A DNA stretch of 64,000 bases from Paenibacillus curdlanolyticus YK9. Its GTDB lineage: Bacteria; Bacillota; Bacilli; Paenibacillales; Paenibacillaceae. The stretch covers positions 124,001 through 188,000 of the forward strand of contig NZ_AEDD01000011.1 of NCBI RefSeq assembly GCF_000179615.1, in the 5' to 3' direction. The notes beneath the pieces are model-generated. The model was not told the DNA's origin, did not search any database, and saw only the letters and a list, made by a program, of their open reading frames with translations. How positions within the stretch are numbered: the first letter of the stretch is position 1; every line of letters begins with the position of its first letter. Both the position numbers and the translations under genes were made by a program. This document shows, in pieces, positions 31,128 through 39,954 of the stretch.

Positions 31128-31679
31128 GTGATCAAATTGCAGCAGCTGATCGGCTTACCAGTAGTTGACCTACATACCGGCAAGCAAGCAGGGAAAGTGA
31201 AGGATGCTTTATTTGACGAGCATTGGTCGATGCAGGGCATTATCGTGGACGCTGGCAAGTGGCTGCATCCCAAGGATGCTATCGTACAATGGGACAAGGT
31301 TACTTCCTGCGGTACGGAAGCTGTGATGATCGACGGGATGGATTCGGTTATGCCTCGAGAAAAGAAAGCAGCCGGGCGCTGTTTTCAGATCGGACAAGTG
31401 AAGCTGCGGGATATGCCAGTCGTTACCGTACAAGGTTCTCAATTAGGTCGCGTGTCGGATGTTTATTTTGAGCCCATTCAGGGTACACAGATAGTAGGAT
31501 ACGAATTAACGGACGGATTTATCTCAGATTTGCTCGAAGGACGCAAATGGCTGAGGACGCCGGAGGCATTCGATACCGTAAAACTCGGGGAAGATGCGAT
31601 TATTGTTCCGGCCTATTGCGAGATGCAGTTGCTGCCGGTCGCGCCTTCCGATTCGAATATAGGGAGAAATGAAAGATGA
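31128..31679 (+). CDS. PRC-barrel domain protein (YrrD-like)
   Basis: 183 residues with two PRC-barrel modules: LIGLPVVDLHTGKQAGKVKDALFD (residues 6-29, here split into LIGLPVVDLHTG and KQAGKVKDALFD) and MPVVTVQGSQLGRVSDVYFE near residue 90. PRC barrels are small beta domains in RNA-processing and photosynthetic proteins; the role of YrrD is unknown. The start is GTG after GCGAGGAGGCTC. It overlaps the next small gene by four bases (ATGA). Confidence 0.8.
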   Translation: MIKLQQLIGLPVVDLHTGKQAGKVKDALFDEHWSMQGIIVDAGKWLHPKDAIVQWDKVTSCGTEAVMIDGMDSVMPREKKAAGRCFQIGQVKLRDMPVVTVQGSQLGRVSDVYFEPIQGTQIVGYELTDGFISDLLEGRKWLRTPEAFDTVKLGEDAIIVPAYCEMQLLPVAPSDSNIGRNER

Positions 31680-31876
31680 TGAGATGTCCGAATTGTAGCT
31701 CCAAAGACATCGGTAAAATCGGTTCCCATCAGTTTTATTGCTGGGGCTGCTTCATCGAACTGACAGTGAACGGCGAGAAAATGTCCGTTTATCAGGTTGA
31801 GGAAGACGGTACATTGAGTTCGCTCGATGACTTGTTCTTTGAAGAGGAAATGCCGGAGATCCACGCGAACGGATAG
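31676..31876 (+). CDS. Small zinc-ribbon-like protein (66 aa)
   Basis: Begins MMRCPNCSSKDIGKIG with a CxxC pair, then FYCWGC with a second CxxC pair about 20 residues later, which would make a zinc ribbon. The C-terminal half is acidic. The ATG overlaps the YrrD-like gene stop, so the two are probably translationally coupled. No named family is recognised. Confidence 0.7.
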   Translation: MMRCPNCSSKDIGKIGSHQFYCWGCFIELTVNGEKMSVYQVEEDGTLSSLDDLFFEEEMPEIHANG

Positions 31877-31906
31877 CACTGTCCGTGTGATGCTCGGCTA
31901 GTTGAG

Positions 31907-31934
31907 GCAGACGCGCAAAAGTGTCTGCTTTTTT
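31907..31934 (+). terminator. Hairpin with T-run after the zinc-ribbon gene
   Basis: GCAGAC and GTCTGC arms with a ten-base loop are followed by six T. Confidence 0.7.
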
Positions 31935-31965
31935 CTATTGATGAAGCGGGCGCATACGCGCCAGT

Positions 31966-32008
31966 AAGCGCTCTACGTCGCATGACCGACGTGGAGCGCT
32001 TGTTTTTT
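31966..32008 (+). terminator. Second strong terminator before the AI-2E gene
   Basis: AAGCGCTCTACGTCG pairs with CGACGTGGAGCGCTT (one G-T wobble), followed by GTTTTTT. It isolates the following gene. Confidence 0.9.
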
Positions 32009-32136
32009 GTGCGCAGACAAGGATGATAATAGCCGCTTGTACATATAATGTACGAGTCCGCCATTATGCGATTAACAGGCGAGTTTGGCCGTAACATCCC
32101 AAATGACGGGTTTCCGTGAGGAAAGGAGGCAGCACA

Positions 32137-33207
32137 TTGGAGCGGTTTACGAATAGCCGTCTGTTCCGGACGTTCATTTATATCATTCTAGGCTTGATTA
32201 TTGTTTATATGCTGCTGCTGCTGAAGCCGATTTTTATGGAGATTTACGCTTTCCTGCGAGCCGTGCTTGCGCCGTTTTTCATTGCGATGATTATTTCTTA
32301 CGTGCTGAATCCTGTTGTCAGCCTGCTGCATGTGAGGAAGATGCCCCGGACGGTCGCTGTGCTGCTGATTTATACTGTATTTTGCGGGTCGTTGACGGTC
32401 GTGCTGATGAATGCCGTTCCGATGTTTATGGAGCAGCTTCAGGAGCTTAATCGGCATGCGCCGGAGCTGACGGTTCGCGCGCAGAACCTCGTGGAAAATT
32501 TGAATAACAACTCTCTTATGCCGGAAAGCATCCGTTCGGGCATTAACAATTCGCTATACAAAATGGAAAAGAAATTGTCCGAGTCCGTCTTCGACTTCGT
32601 GAACAATATCGGAGCAATGGTGAATGTCGTGTTTATTTTGTTCATTATTCCGTTCCTCGCGTTTTATATTTTGAAGGATTTCGAAGTGTTCGAACGGACG
32701 GTCATCACCTACGTGCCGAAGAGCCACCGCCAGCAGACGGTGCGACTGCTCAAAGACATCGATGCCGCGCTGGGCAGCTATATTCGCGGGCAATTTATCG
32801 TTTGCTTGATCGTCGGCGTGCTGGCTTATCTCGGATATTGGATTATTGGCATGCCTTATCCGCTGCTGCTGGCTGCCGTCGTTGCGATAACGAACGTCAT
32901 CCCGTATTTGGGACCGTTTATCGGAGCGGCCCCGGCGCTGCTAATGGCAGCAACCATTTCGGTCAAAATGATGATTCTTGTCGTTGTTGTTAATACGTTA
33001 TGCCAAATTCTAGAGAGCAACGTCGTATCGCCCCAAGTGGTCGGCCGTACGCTGCATATGCATCCGCTCTCAATTATTTTAGCATTGCTTGTAGGGGGAG
33101 AGCTGGCGGGCATCGTAGGCATGATATTGGCCGTTCCGATTTTCGCAGCGTTGAAGGTTGTCGTGCAGCATATGTTCGCTTATTACGTCCGTCGCAAGAC
33201 GATTTGA
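32137..33207 (+). CDS. AI-2E family transporter (YrrI-like)
   Basis: About 356 residues with eight hydrophobic segments and the family blocks FLAFYILKDFEVFERTV and GMPYPLLLAAVVAITNVIPYLGP. The start was set at TTG 32137 because AAAGGAGG lies six bases upstream; the GTG at 32116 has no such site. The B. subtilis homologue yrrI is also just upstream of alaS. AI-2E proteins are a broad export family; the substrate is not known. The end of the gene overlaps the alaS -35 box. Confidence 0.88.
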   Translation: MERFTNSRLFRTFIYIILGLIIVYMLLLLKPIFMEIYAFLRAVLAPFFIAMIISYVLNPVVSLLHVRKMPRTVAVLLIYTVFCGSLTVVLMNAVPMFMEQLQELNRHAPELTVRAQNLVENLNNNSLMPESIRSGINNSLYKMEKKLSESVFDFVNNIGAMVNVVFILFIIPFLAFYILKDFEVFERTVITYVPKSHRQQTVRLLKDIDAALGSYIRGQFIVCLIVGVLAYLGYWIIGMPYPLLLAAVVAITNVIPYLGPFIGAAPALLMAATISVKMMILVVVVNTLCQILESNVVSPQVVGRTLHMHPLSIILALLVGGELAGIVGMILAVPIFAALKVVVQHMFAYYVRRKTI

Positions 33208-33232
33208 CAGACTAAGGGAACGACAGTATACT
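33204..33232 (+). promoter_or_regulatory. Consensus SigA promoter for alaS
   Basis: TTGACA (33204-33209), a 17-base spacer and TATACT (33227-33232). The -35 box overlaps the AI-2E stop codon. Confidence 0.9.
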
Positions 33233-33239
33233 CTAGACA

Positions 33240-33536
33240 AGTATGCTTGAATATGAATGAAATCCGTGATGAAGTCGAAGTACGCCATAGCCCGTCATTC
33301 AGAGAAGGACTCCTTCGCGCAATTCGCGCGTTGGCTGCGAGAGTCCAATGGCGAAGAATGGCCGAAGCTGGCTTCGGAGTGTGAATGAACTTCACCGGTG
33401 GGACCCGTTATCGTCCAGCTAAGGCGATTGCCCGATGACCCGTATCCTTTTTGCATGGATGCAGCGGCGGGGCAATAACCAGGGTGGTACCGCGAGATCT
33501 TCGTCCCTGTTCATGACAGGGGCGTTTTTGTTTTTT
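33240..33536 (+). ncRNA. T-box leader of alaS (Ala specifier)
   Basis: Stem I: GATGAAGTCGAAGTA (33268-33282) with GAAGTC (33271-33276) pairing GGCTTC (33370-33375), AG-bulge AGAGAAGG and GGCTGCGAG. This places GCT (33367-33369), an Ala codon, as specifier. The T-box core AGGGTGGTACCGCG is at 33481-33494; TGGT would pair with the ACCA end of tRNA-Ala. The terminator is GTCCCTGT / GACAGGGGC, then a long T-run. Confidence 0.92.
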
Positions 33537-33570
33537 ACAACTATTTGTATTTATTGGAGGTCGTTTTCCT

Positions 33571-36204
33571 ATGAAGGCTAGTGAAATACGTTCGAAGTGG
33601 CTTGCTTTCTTCGAGAGCAAAGGACACCATATTGAACCGAGCGCATCGCTCGTCCCGCATAACGATCCGTCGCTGTTGTGGATCAATGCCGGCATGGCGC
33701 CGCTGAAGCCGTACTTTGACGGCCGCGTCATCCCTGACAACCCGCGTATTACGAACTCGCAAAAGTGCATTCGTACGAACGATATCGAGAATGTCGGCAA
33801 GACGCGTCGCCACCATACGTTCTTCGAAATGCTCGGCAATTTCTCCATCGGCGACTATTTCAAAGAAGAAGTCATTACGTGGGCATGGGAATTCCTGACG
33901 GACAAACAATGGATCGGCTTTGATCCGAGCCGCTTGTCTGTAACGGTCTACCCGGAGGATACGGAAGCGTTCGAATTCTGGAATAAAAAAATTGGCCTTC
34001 CGGAAGAGCGGATTTACAAGCTGGACGAGAACTTCTGGGATATCGGCGAAGGCCCTTGCGGTCCTTGTACCGAAATTTTCTATGACCGTGGCGACAAATA
34101 TGGCGATTTGAACGATCCAGAATGTTGGCCAGGCGGCGAGAACGAACGTTTTCTGGAAGTGTGGAACCTCGTATTCTCGCAGTTCAACCATAACAAAGAC
34201 GGCAGCTACACGCCGCTTCCGAATAAAAACATCGATACAGGAGCTGGTCTCGAGCGTTTCGCTTCGATTTTGCAGGATGTGGATTCCAACTTCGACACGG
34301 ATCTGTTCCGTCCGATGATTGACCGCACTTGCGAGATTGCCAACGTTTCGTACCATGTGAATGCTGACCATGATCTGGCGCTGAAAGTGATTGCCGATCA
34401 CATCCGTACTGTGGCATTCGCTGTAGGCGATGGCGTATTGCCATCCAATGAAGGACGCGGTTATGTTATTCGCCGTCTGCTCCGCCGCGCGGTGCGTTAT
34501 GGCAAATCGTTAGGCATCGACCGTCCATTCTTGTTCGAGCTGACCAAAGTGGTTGGGGATGTAATGGGCATGTACTATCCAGAGGTTGTCGAGAAGCGCG
34601 AGTTTATCGAACGCGTAATTCGCACGGAAGAAGAACGTTTCCACGAAACGCTGTCCGACGGTCTTACGCTGCTGGGCGCGCTCGTTTCGCAAGTACGCGA
34701 GGCAGGCAAGAATGAAATTAGCGGAGAAGATGCGTTCCGTCTGTACGACACCTATGGCTTCCCGTTCGATTTGACCGAGGATTATGCATCTGAAAATGGC
34801 CTCACCGTTGACCGTGCCGGATTTGACTCGGCGATGGAAGCGCAGCGGGAGCGCGCGCGTGCAGCGCGCCAAGAGACGGGCGGCATGAACGTACAGGGCG
34901 GACCGTTGTCGGAGTTAACGGAGAAGAGCGAATTCGTCGGCTATAGCGAGCTGACGACGAATTCGAAAATAACAGCGATCGTTCATGAGGATTCGCTCGT
35001 TGATATTGCGGGCGAAGGCAGCCGCGTGCTCGTGCTGCTCGACCGTACGCCTTTCTACGCGGAAAGCGGCGGCCAGATCGGCGATCGCGGCGTCATTCAA
35101 GGCGATGGGTTCGTGCTGAACGTCGAGGATGTGACGAAAGCGCCCCAAGGCCAGCCTGTGCATCATGCGATCGTAGCAAGCGGAACGGTTCGCGTTGGCG
35201 AAAGCGCGCAAGCTAGCGTGGCACGCGACCTTCGTGAAGATATCGTGAAAAACCATACGGCAACGCACTTGTTGCATAAAGCACTCAAGGAAGTACTCGG
35301 CGAGCATGTTAATCAAGCGGGCTCCCTCGTGAAGAGCGACAGCTTGCGCTTTGACTTCTCGCACTTTGGCGCGATCACCGAAGAAGAGCTGGCGGACATC
35401 GAGCGTCGCGTGAACGAGCAGATTTGGATCGGCACGCCGGTTGTCATCGAGAGCAAAGCGATTGCTGAAGCGAAGGCAATGGGCGCGATGGCGCTATTTG
35501 GCGAAAAATACGGTGATGTTGTTCGCGTCGTGCAAGTCGGCGGTTACAGCATTGAGCTGTGCGGCGGCTGCCACGTCGCGAACACCTCGCAGATTGGCAC
35601 ATTCAAGCTGATTGGCGAGAGTGGCATCGGTTCAGGCGTTCGCCGGATCGAAGCGGTGACTGGCCGTCACGCTTATGCTTATATGGAAGCTCAATTCGAT
35701 TTGCTGAAGCAGGCTGCAGGCTTGCTCAAGTCCAATACGGCTGATGTGCCAAAACGGATTGAAGCGCTCTTCGGACAAGTGAAGGAGCTCGGCCGCGACA
35801 ACGAGTCGCTCCAAGCGAAGCTGAGCCGCATCGAAGCGGGCTCATTGACGGATCAAGCGAAAACGGTCGGCGACGTTACGATATTGACGGCTGCAGTAAG
35901 CGCGCCAAGCATGGATGCGCTTCGCGGAATCGTTGACGAGCTTAAAGCGAAGCTGCCATCCGCGATTATTGTATTAGGTGCGGCACAAGACGACAAAGTG
36001 AATTTGGTCGCCTCCGTATCGCCTGATTTCGTGAAAAAAGGGTTTAATGCAGGCAAGCTTGTGAAGGAAGCGGCAGCTGTATGCGGCGGCGGCGGCGGCG
36101 GGCGTCCGGATATGGCGCAAGCCGGCGGCAAGGATGCCTCCAAGCTGGCTGATGCATTGAAACTTGCGGAAGAACTAGTTCTTGCACAAGCAAATGTGAT
36201 ATAG
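33571..36204 (+). CDS. alaS: Alanyl-tRNA synthetase
   Basis: 877 residues, full length. It has the catalytic core [19 protein letters not shown], the [20 protein letters not shown] block, editing-domain metal motifs [11 protein letters not shown] (HxxxH, near residue 566) and [13 protein letters not shown] (CxxxH, near 665), and a C-terminal coiled-coil/C-Ala domain ending in a [15 protein letters not shown] loop. ATG after TTGGAGGTCG. It is regulated by the T-box leader upstream. Confidence 0.98.
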   Translation: MKASEIRSKWLAFFESKGHHIEPSASLVPHNDPSLLWINAGMAPLKPYFDGRVIPDNPRITNSQKCIRTNDIENVGKTRRHHTFFEMLGNFSIGDYFKEEVITWAWEFLTDKQWIGFDPSRLSVTVYPEDTEAFEFWNKKIGLPEERIYKLDENFWDIGEGPCGPCTEIFYDRGDKYGDLNDPECWPGGENERFLEVWNLVFSQFNHNKDGSYTPLPNKNIDTGAGLERFASILQDVDSNFDTDLFRPMIDRTCEIANVSYHVNADHDLALKVIADHIRTVAFAVGDGVLPSNEGRGYVIRRLLRRAVRYGKSLGIDRPFLFELTKVVGDVMGMYYPEVVEKREFIERVIRTEEERFHETLSDGLTLLGALVSQVREAGKNEISGEDAFRLYDTYGFPFDLTEDYASENGLTVDRAGFDSAMEAQRERARAARQETGGMNVQGGPLSELTEKSEFVGYSELTTNSKITAIVHEDSLVDIAGEGSRVLVLLDRTPFYAESGGQIGDRGVIQGDGFVLNVEDVTKAPQGQPVHHAIVASGTVRVGESAQASVARDLREDIVKNHTATHLLHKALKEVLGEHVNQAGSLVKSDSLRFDFSHFGAITEEELADIERRVNEQIWIGTPVVIESKAIAEAKAMGAMALFGEKYGDVVRVVQVGGYSIELCGGCHVANTSQIGTFKLIGESGIGSGVRRIEAVTGRHAYAYMEAQFDLLKQAAGLLKSNTADVPKRIEALFGQVKELGRDNESLQAKLSRIEAGSLTDQAKTVGDVTILTAAVSAPSMDALRGIVDELKAKLPSAIIVLGAAQDDKVNLVASVSPDFVKKGFNAGKLVKEAAAVCGGGGGGRPDMAQAGGKDASKLADALKLAEELVLAQANVI

Positions 36205-36256
36205 TAATAATTGACACTGCCGTTTATTAAGCGGTTTCCAAAGCGAGGTGCTGGCG

Positions 36257-36517
36257 ATGAGCTCCATGGACAATACGATGAAATTCGACGTAAAGGCGGA
36301 AGGATTGGAAGCATCGGCGAAGGACATTCTGCTCCAAGTGCATGATGCGCTCCTGGAAAAGGACTATAACCCGATCAACCAGATCGTCGGCTATTTGCTG
36401 TCTGGGGATCCTGCGTACATTCCGCGGCATAACAATGCAAGAAGCTTAATCCGGAAGAAAGAACGAGACGAGCTGATCGAAGAGCTTGTTCGGTATTACT
36501 TAAGCGGACATAAATAA
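36257..36517 (+). CDS. ireB: IreB family regulatory phosphoprotein
   Basis: 86 residues from the ATG at 36257, with GAGGT eight bases upstream. The family core is visible as [20 protein letters not shown] and [19 protein letters not shown]. In enterococci IreB is a phosphorylated partner of the Ser/Thr kinase IreK and affects cephalosporin resistance. It lies in the conserved alaS-ireB-ruvX-DUF1292 order. Confidence 0.92.
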   Translation: MSSMDNTMKFDVKAEGLEASAKDILLQVHDALLEKDYNPINQIVGYLLSGDPAYIPRHNNARSLIRKKERDELIEELVRYYLSGHK

Positions 36518-36540
36518 GACGGGAGCCTGGCGAGAAACGT

Positions 36541-36957
36541 ATGCGAATTATGGGTTTAGACTACGGGGACCGTAATATTGGCGTCGCGGTTAGCGATGCT
36601 TTCGGCTGGACGGCGCAAGGTACTGGTGTTGTCCAGCGGAGGCATAATCGCGGCGAGTTTGACGAGATTGCCCAGCTAGTGAAGGATCACGAGGTTACGG
36701 AGATCGTTGTCGGATTGCCGAAGAACATGAACGGCTCCGTTGGGCCGCGTGGAGAAATTTGCATAGCATTTGCAGAGGAGCTCCAGCAAAAGCTAAACTT
36801 ACCTGTTCACCTTTGGGACGAAAGGTTGACGACCGTATCTGCAGAGCGAACGCTCCTGGAGGCGGATGTCAGCCGAAAGAAACGAAAGCTGGTCGTGGAC
36901 AAGTTAGCCGCGACATTCATTTTGCAAAACTATCTCGATTCTAAGGCGAAAAGGTGA
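36541..36957 (+). CDS. ruvX: Putative pre-16S rRNA nuclease / Holliday junction resolvase-like YqgF
   Basis: 138 residues with an RNase-H-like fold. It begins MRIMGLDYGDRNIGVAVSDAFG (written here as MRIMGLDYGDRN and IGVAVSDAFG) with the first catalytic Asp. The WDERLTTVSAERTLLEADV block and a terminal Asp motif KLAATFILQNYLD follow. In E. coli YqgF processes the 16S rRNA 5' end. There are 23 bases between ireB and this gene; the RBS is weak (GGGAGCC). Confidence 0.92.
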   Translation: MRIMGLDYGDRNIGVAVSDAFGWTAQGTGVVQRRHNRGEFDEIAQLVKDHEVTEIVVGLPKNMNGSVGPRGEICIAFAEELQQKLNLPVHLWDERLTTVSAERTLLEADVSRKKRKLVVDKLAATFILQNYLDSKAKR

Positions 36958-36966
36958 GGGTGAGCT

Positions 36967-37269
36967 ATGGCTAAAGAGGAAAAAGGATTCGAAGAGCCGG
37001 AAATCATTTATATTCCGGACGAAGAAGGCAACGAGGAAGAGTTCGAAGTCATCATGAAATTCGAAGTGGATGGCTCTGAGCATAAGTACATGATGGTTGT
37101 GCCGCTGGAATCCGATAACGAAGAAGAAGATGAAGTATACGCGTTTCGTTATGAAGAAGAAGGCGACGACCTTAAGCTATACACGATTGAAGATGAAGAA
37201 GAGTGGAGCATCGTTGAGGAAACGTTTAACACGCTGCTCGGCGAGCTCGATGAGAGCGATAACGATTAA
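36967..37269 (+). CDS. DUF1292 protein, first copy (YrzB-like)
   Basis: A 100-residue, very acidic protein with the DUF1292 pattern: YIPDEEGNEEEFEVIMKFEV, YMMVVP, then VYAFRYEEEGDDLKLYTIEDEEEW. This is the small protein usually found between ruvX and mltG. ATG after AAGGTGAGGGTGAGCT. Function unknown. Confidence 0.88.
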   Translation: MAKEEKGFEEPEIIYIPDEEGNEEEFEVIMKFEVDGSEHKYMMVVPLESDNEEEDEVYAFRYEEEGDDLKLYTIEDEEEWSIVEETFNTLLGELDESDND

Positions 37270-37321
37270 TCTCAAATCGAATTGCGGATAACGCAGTAGG
37301 AAAAGGAAGGAAGGTGCCGGT

Positions 37322-37627
37322 ATGCACGAGGTCGGCATGTCGCCGCAACGCGGGACGAAACTGAAAGAGAAATACGGCAAATTTATTGAGTTAACGAGCG
37401 GCGACGGCTCGGAAACAGCTTACCGGATCATGTCCGAGTTTCAGCTTGGCGAGCATTATTACGCGGCGCTTCAGTCCGAAGCGATGCGTGAAGAGGGCGA
37501 AGTCGAGATGCTGCGTTTGGTCGTAGGCGGAGAAGAGCTGCAGCTCGAGAACATCGAGAGTGACGAAGAATGGGAAACGGCAGCAGAAGCCTATGATACG
37601 TTGTGTTTTGACGAGCATGACAGCTAA
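37322..37627 (+). CDS. DUF1292 protein, second copy
   Basis: 101 residues, again DUF1292-like (FIELTSGDGSETAYRIMSEF, YYAALQSEAMREEGEVEMLRL, then ESDEEWETAAEAYDTL). It is less acidic than its neighbour and has a basic N-terminal MHEVGMSPQRGTKLKEKYG. It probably arose by tandem duplication and divergence. ATG after AAAGGAAGGAAGGTGCCGGT. Confidence 0.82.
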   Translation: MHEVGMSPQRGTKLKEKYGKFIELTSGDGSETAYRIMSEFQLGEHYYAALQSEAMREEGEVEMLRLVVGGEELQLENIESDEEWETAAEAYDTLCFDEHDS

Positions 37628-37723
37628 GGGCCAACGCTAGAAGCGCCTTTTCACACCACACTATAGTTGAAACGAATGGGGCGGCCAACACCGCCCTTTT
37701 TCGTGGAAATGGAGGAGCACAAG

Positions 37724-38851
37724 TTGTCGCAATATCCGCAATCGGAATCCTACTTGGATGATGAAGACAACGATTATCCATCAAGAGGCCCACGTAAGAG
37801 CCGAATCACGATGTGGGTAATCCTGTCGCTGCTTGGCATTATCATCATTGGCGCAGGGAGCGTCGCGCTTTATATTTGGAATGGGCTTCGTCCAACAGCA
37901 GCTGGCGACGTAAAGCGAGTTGAAGTGAAGAACGGGATGTCGCCGTTTATGGTCGCTGAAACGCTTGAGGATGAAGGCATTATCCGCAACGCATTTATAG
38001 TTAAGTACTACTTGAAGCTGAAGGATGAGGGCGCGCATTTCCAAGCGGGCAGCTACGATATGACGCCGGGTATGGAGCTGGATGCGGTTATTGCGAAGCT
38101 GAATGCAGGCGATACGGTGAAGGAAGCAACGGTCAAGTTTACGATTCCAGAAGGCTTTACAGCGACGCAAATAGCCGACAAACTGAGTGAAGAAGGCATT
38201 GCCAGCCGAGAAGAGGTAATGAAGCTCATCGACACAGACCGCAAGTGGGAAGACGTTGATGCAGTTCTTCAAATTCCAGCTAAAACATCCGTGCTTCATC
38301 GGCTTGAGGGCTATTTGTTCCCTGAAACCTATGAGGTGAAGAAGGGCTCTACGGCTGAGGATGTCGTGCATCGCATGTTGAGCGAGATGGACCGGAAGCT
38401 CGACAGCATCCCGGAGCTGGACGAAGCGTTGGCGACCAGAAACATGACGCTGCACCAGCTGCTTACTGTTGCCTCGCTTGTTGAGCGGGAAGTGGTCGTA
38501 GATGAAGAACGCGCGCGCGTTGCCGGCGTCATCTATAACCGATTAAAAGAGGACATGCCTTTGCAGATCGACGCAACGGTGCAATATTTGCTCGATAAGC
38601 AGAAGGAGCGGCTGATGGAGAAGGACCTGGAGGTCGACAGCCCTTATAATACGTATCGAACAAAGGGATTGCCGCCTGGCCCGATTGCCAGCCCAAGCTT
38701 GAAGTCCATTCAGGCTGCGCTTCAGCCGGAAGCGTCAGATTATCTTTACTACGTAACTAAAAAAGACGGATCGCATTCGCACTTATTTGCAAAAACGTAC
38801 AAGCAGCATTTGCGCAATATCGAGCTGAGTAACGAAACAGCTGAGCAATAA
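37724..38851 (+). CDS. mltG: Endolytic murein transglycosylase MltG
   Basis: About 375 residues from TTG 37724, chosen because GGAGG lies eight bases upstream; a TTG at 37667 would add 19 residues. A charged cytoplasmic N-terminus is followed by one helix (about residues 27-49), a LysM-like part and the YceG catalytic domain. The catalytic Glu is in LLTVASLVEREVVVDEERARV, followed by RVAGVIYNRL and PYNTYRTKGLPPGPI. It cleaves nascent glycan strands and so sets their length. Confidence 0.92.
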   Translation: MSQYPQSESYLDDEDNDYPSRGPRKSRITMWVILSLLGIIIIGAGSVALYIWNGLRPTAAGDVKRVEVKNGMSPFMVAETLEDEGIIRNAFIVKYYLKLKDEGAHFQAGSYDMTPGMELDAVIAKLNAGDTVKEATVKFTIPEGFTATQIADKLSEEGIASREEVMKLIDTDRKWEDVDAVLQIPAKTSVLHRLEGYLFPETYEVKKGSTAEDVVHRMLSEMDRKLDSIPELDEALATRNMTLHQLLTVASLVEREVVVDEERARVAGVIYNRLKEDMPLQIDATVQYLLDKQKERLMEKDLEVDSPYNTYRTKGLPPGPIASPSLKSIQAALQPEASDYLYYVTKKDGSHSHLFAKTYKQHLRNIELSNETAEQ

Positions 38852-38897
38852 GGGGGAGGCAGCTGCTCAATCGCAGCGCTCATCGCCAAGCGAATAC

Positions 38898-38954
38898 GAC
38901 GGAGGAAGGCATCGCGGGATAGCCGGCGATGCGCCTCCGTCTTATCTTTTTTTC
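38898..38954 (+). terminator. Terminator after mltG
   Basis: GACGGAGG (38898-38905) pairs with CCTCCGTC (38934-38941), with an inner GGCATCGC/GCGATGC stem. TTATCTTTTTTT follows. Confidence 0.9.
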
Positions 38955-38997
38955 ATGCTGGCGCAGAGGAATGCAGTTGTTAGGAGGATGAATGCTT

Positions 38998-39939
38998 ATG
39001 ATGGCCTACAAGCCGGAGCTGCTCGTAACGGCAGCGAATTTGGATGAGTTAGAGCGTTTTATCGAAGCAGGCGCAGACGCGGTCATTATCGGTGATGCGC
39101 GGTTTGGAACGCGGCTTGCCGGGGAATTTGACCTGAATCAGATGGCGGAAGCCGTTCGAATCGCCAATCGCAGCGAGCGTCCGATTCGTATTTATGGCGC
39201 AATGAACAATTTAATGGATAACGGTTCGCTTGAGGCGCTCCCTGATTATGTTGCTGGCTTGGTGCAGGCTGGCGTAAGCGCAGTCGCTTTTGGCGATCCT
39301 GCCGTGCTAATGGCAGTCCGTCAGCATGCGCCGCAGCTCAAGCTGCACTGGAACGCGGAGATGACCTCGACGAATTATGAGACCGCCAACTTTTGGGGCC
39401 GCCGGGGAGCGACGCGGGTTGTTGCGGCTCGGGAGCTCAATATGGAGCAGGTTATCGAGATGAAGCAGAAGTGTGTGCTGGAGGTTCAAGTTCAAGTGCA
39501 CGGCATGACGAACATCTACCATTCTAAGCGTTCGCTTGTTCAAAGCTATATGGAGCACCAAGAGAAACCTATTCAGATAGGGGAAGCTGGCCAAGAAGCG
39601 AACATCTATCTGATGGAGGCGGAGCGGGCTGACGAACGATTCCCAATCTATGAAGATGCGAATGGCACGCATGTGATGAGCTCGGACGATTTGTGCATGC
39701 TTGAAAATTTGCATGAGTTGATGGAGGCTGGCGTCGATAGCTTCAAAATCGAAGGCCTGCTCAAGCCGGCCGATTACAATGAAACGGTTATCCGATCGTA
39801 TCGCGCAGCGATTGATGCTTATTGCTCAGCACCTTCGGAATATCGATTCAAGGAGGAGTGGCTCGAGGCGATTCAAGCCAAGCAAGACCCGAATCGCGAG
39901 CTTAGCTTCGGATTTTTCTATAAAGAACAAGTGTATTGA
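38998..39939 (+). CDS. Peptidase U32 family protein, first of pair (YrrN-like)
   Basis: About 313 residues. It has the U32 layout with the N-terminal ELLVTAANLDELERFIEAGADAV and the C-terminal block MSSDDLCMLENLHELMEAGVDSFKIEGLLK. Several starts are close (38992, 38998, 39001); 38998 has AGGAGG at the best spacing. It lies next to the second U32 gene, as yrrN-yrrO in B. subtilis. Such pairs act in RNA or quinone hydroxylation, or as collagenase-like proteases. Exact role unknown. Confidence 0.88.
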   Translation: MMAYKPELLVTAANLDELERFIEAGADAVIIGDARFGTRLAGEFDLNQMAEAVRIANRSERPIRIYGAMNNLMDNGSLEALPDYVAGLVQAGVSAVAFGDPAVLMAVRQHAPQLKLHWNAEMTSTNYETANFWGRRGATRVVAARELNMEQVIEMKQKCVLEVQVQVHGMTNIYHSKRSLVQSYMEHQEKPIQIGEAGQEANIYLMEAERADERFPIYEDANGTHVMSSDDLCMLENLHELMEAGVDSFKIEGLLKPADYNETVIRSYRAAIDAYCSAPSEYRFKEEWLEAIQAKQDPNRELSFGFFYKEQVY

Positions 39940-39954
39940 TAGGAGGTTATCCAA

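Noticed and set aside
33541-34401. 286-codon frame opposite alaS
   Set aside because: Antisense shadow of the alaS catalytic core with no ribosome-binding site or family resemblance.
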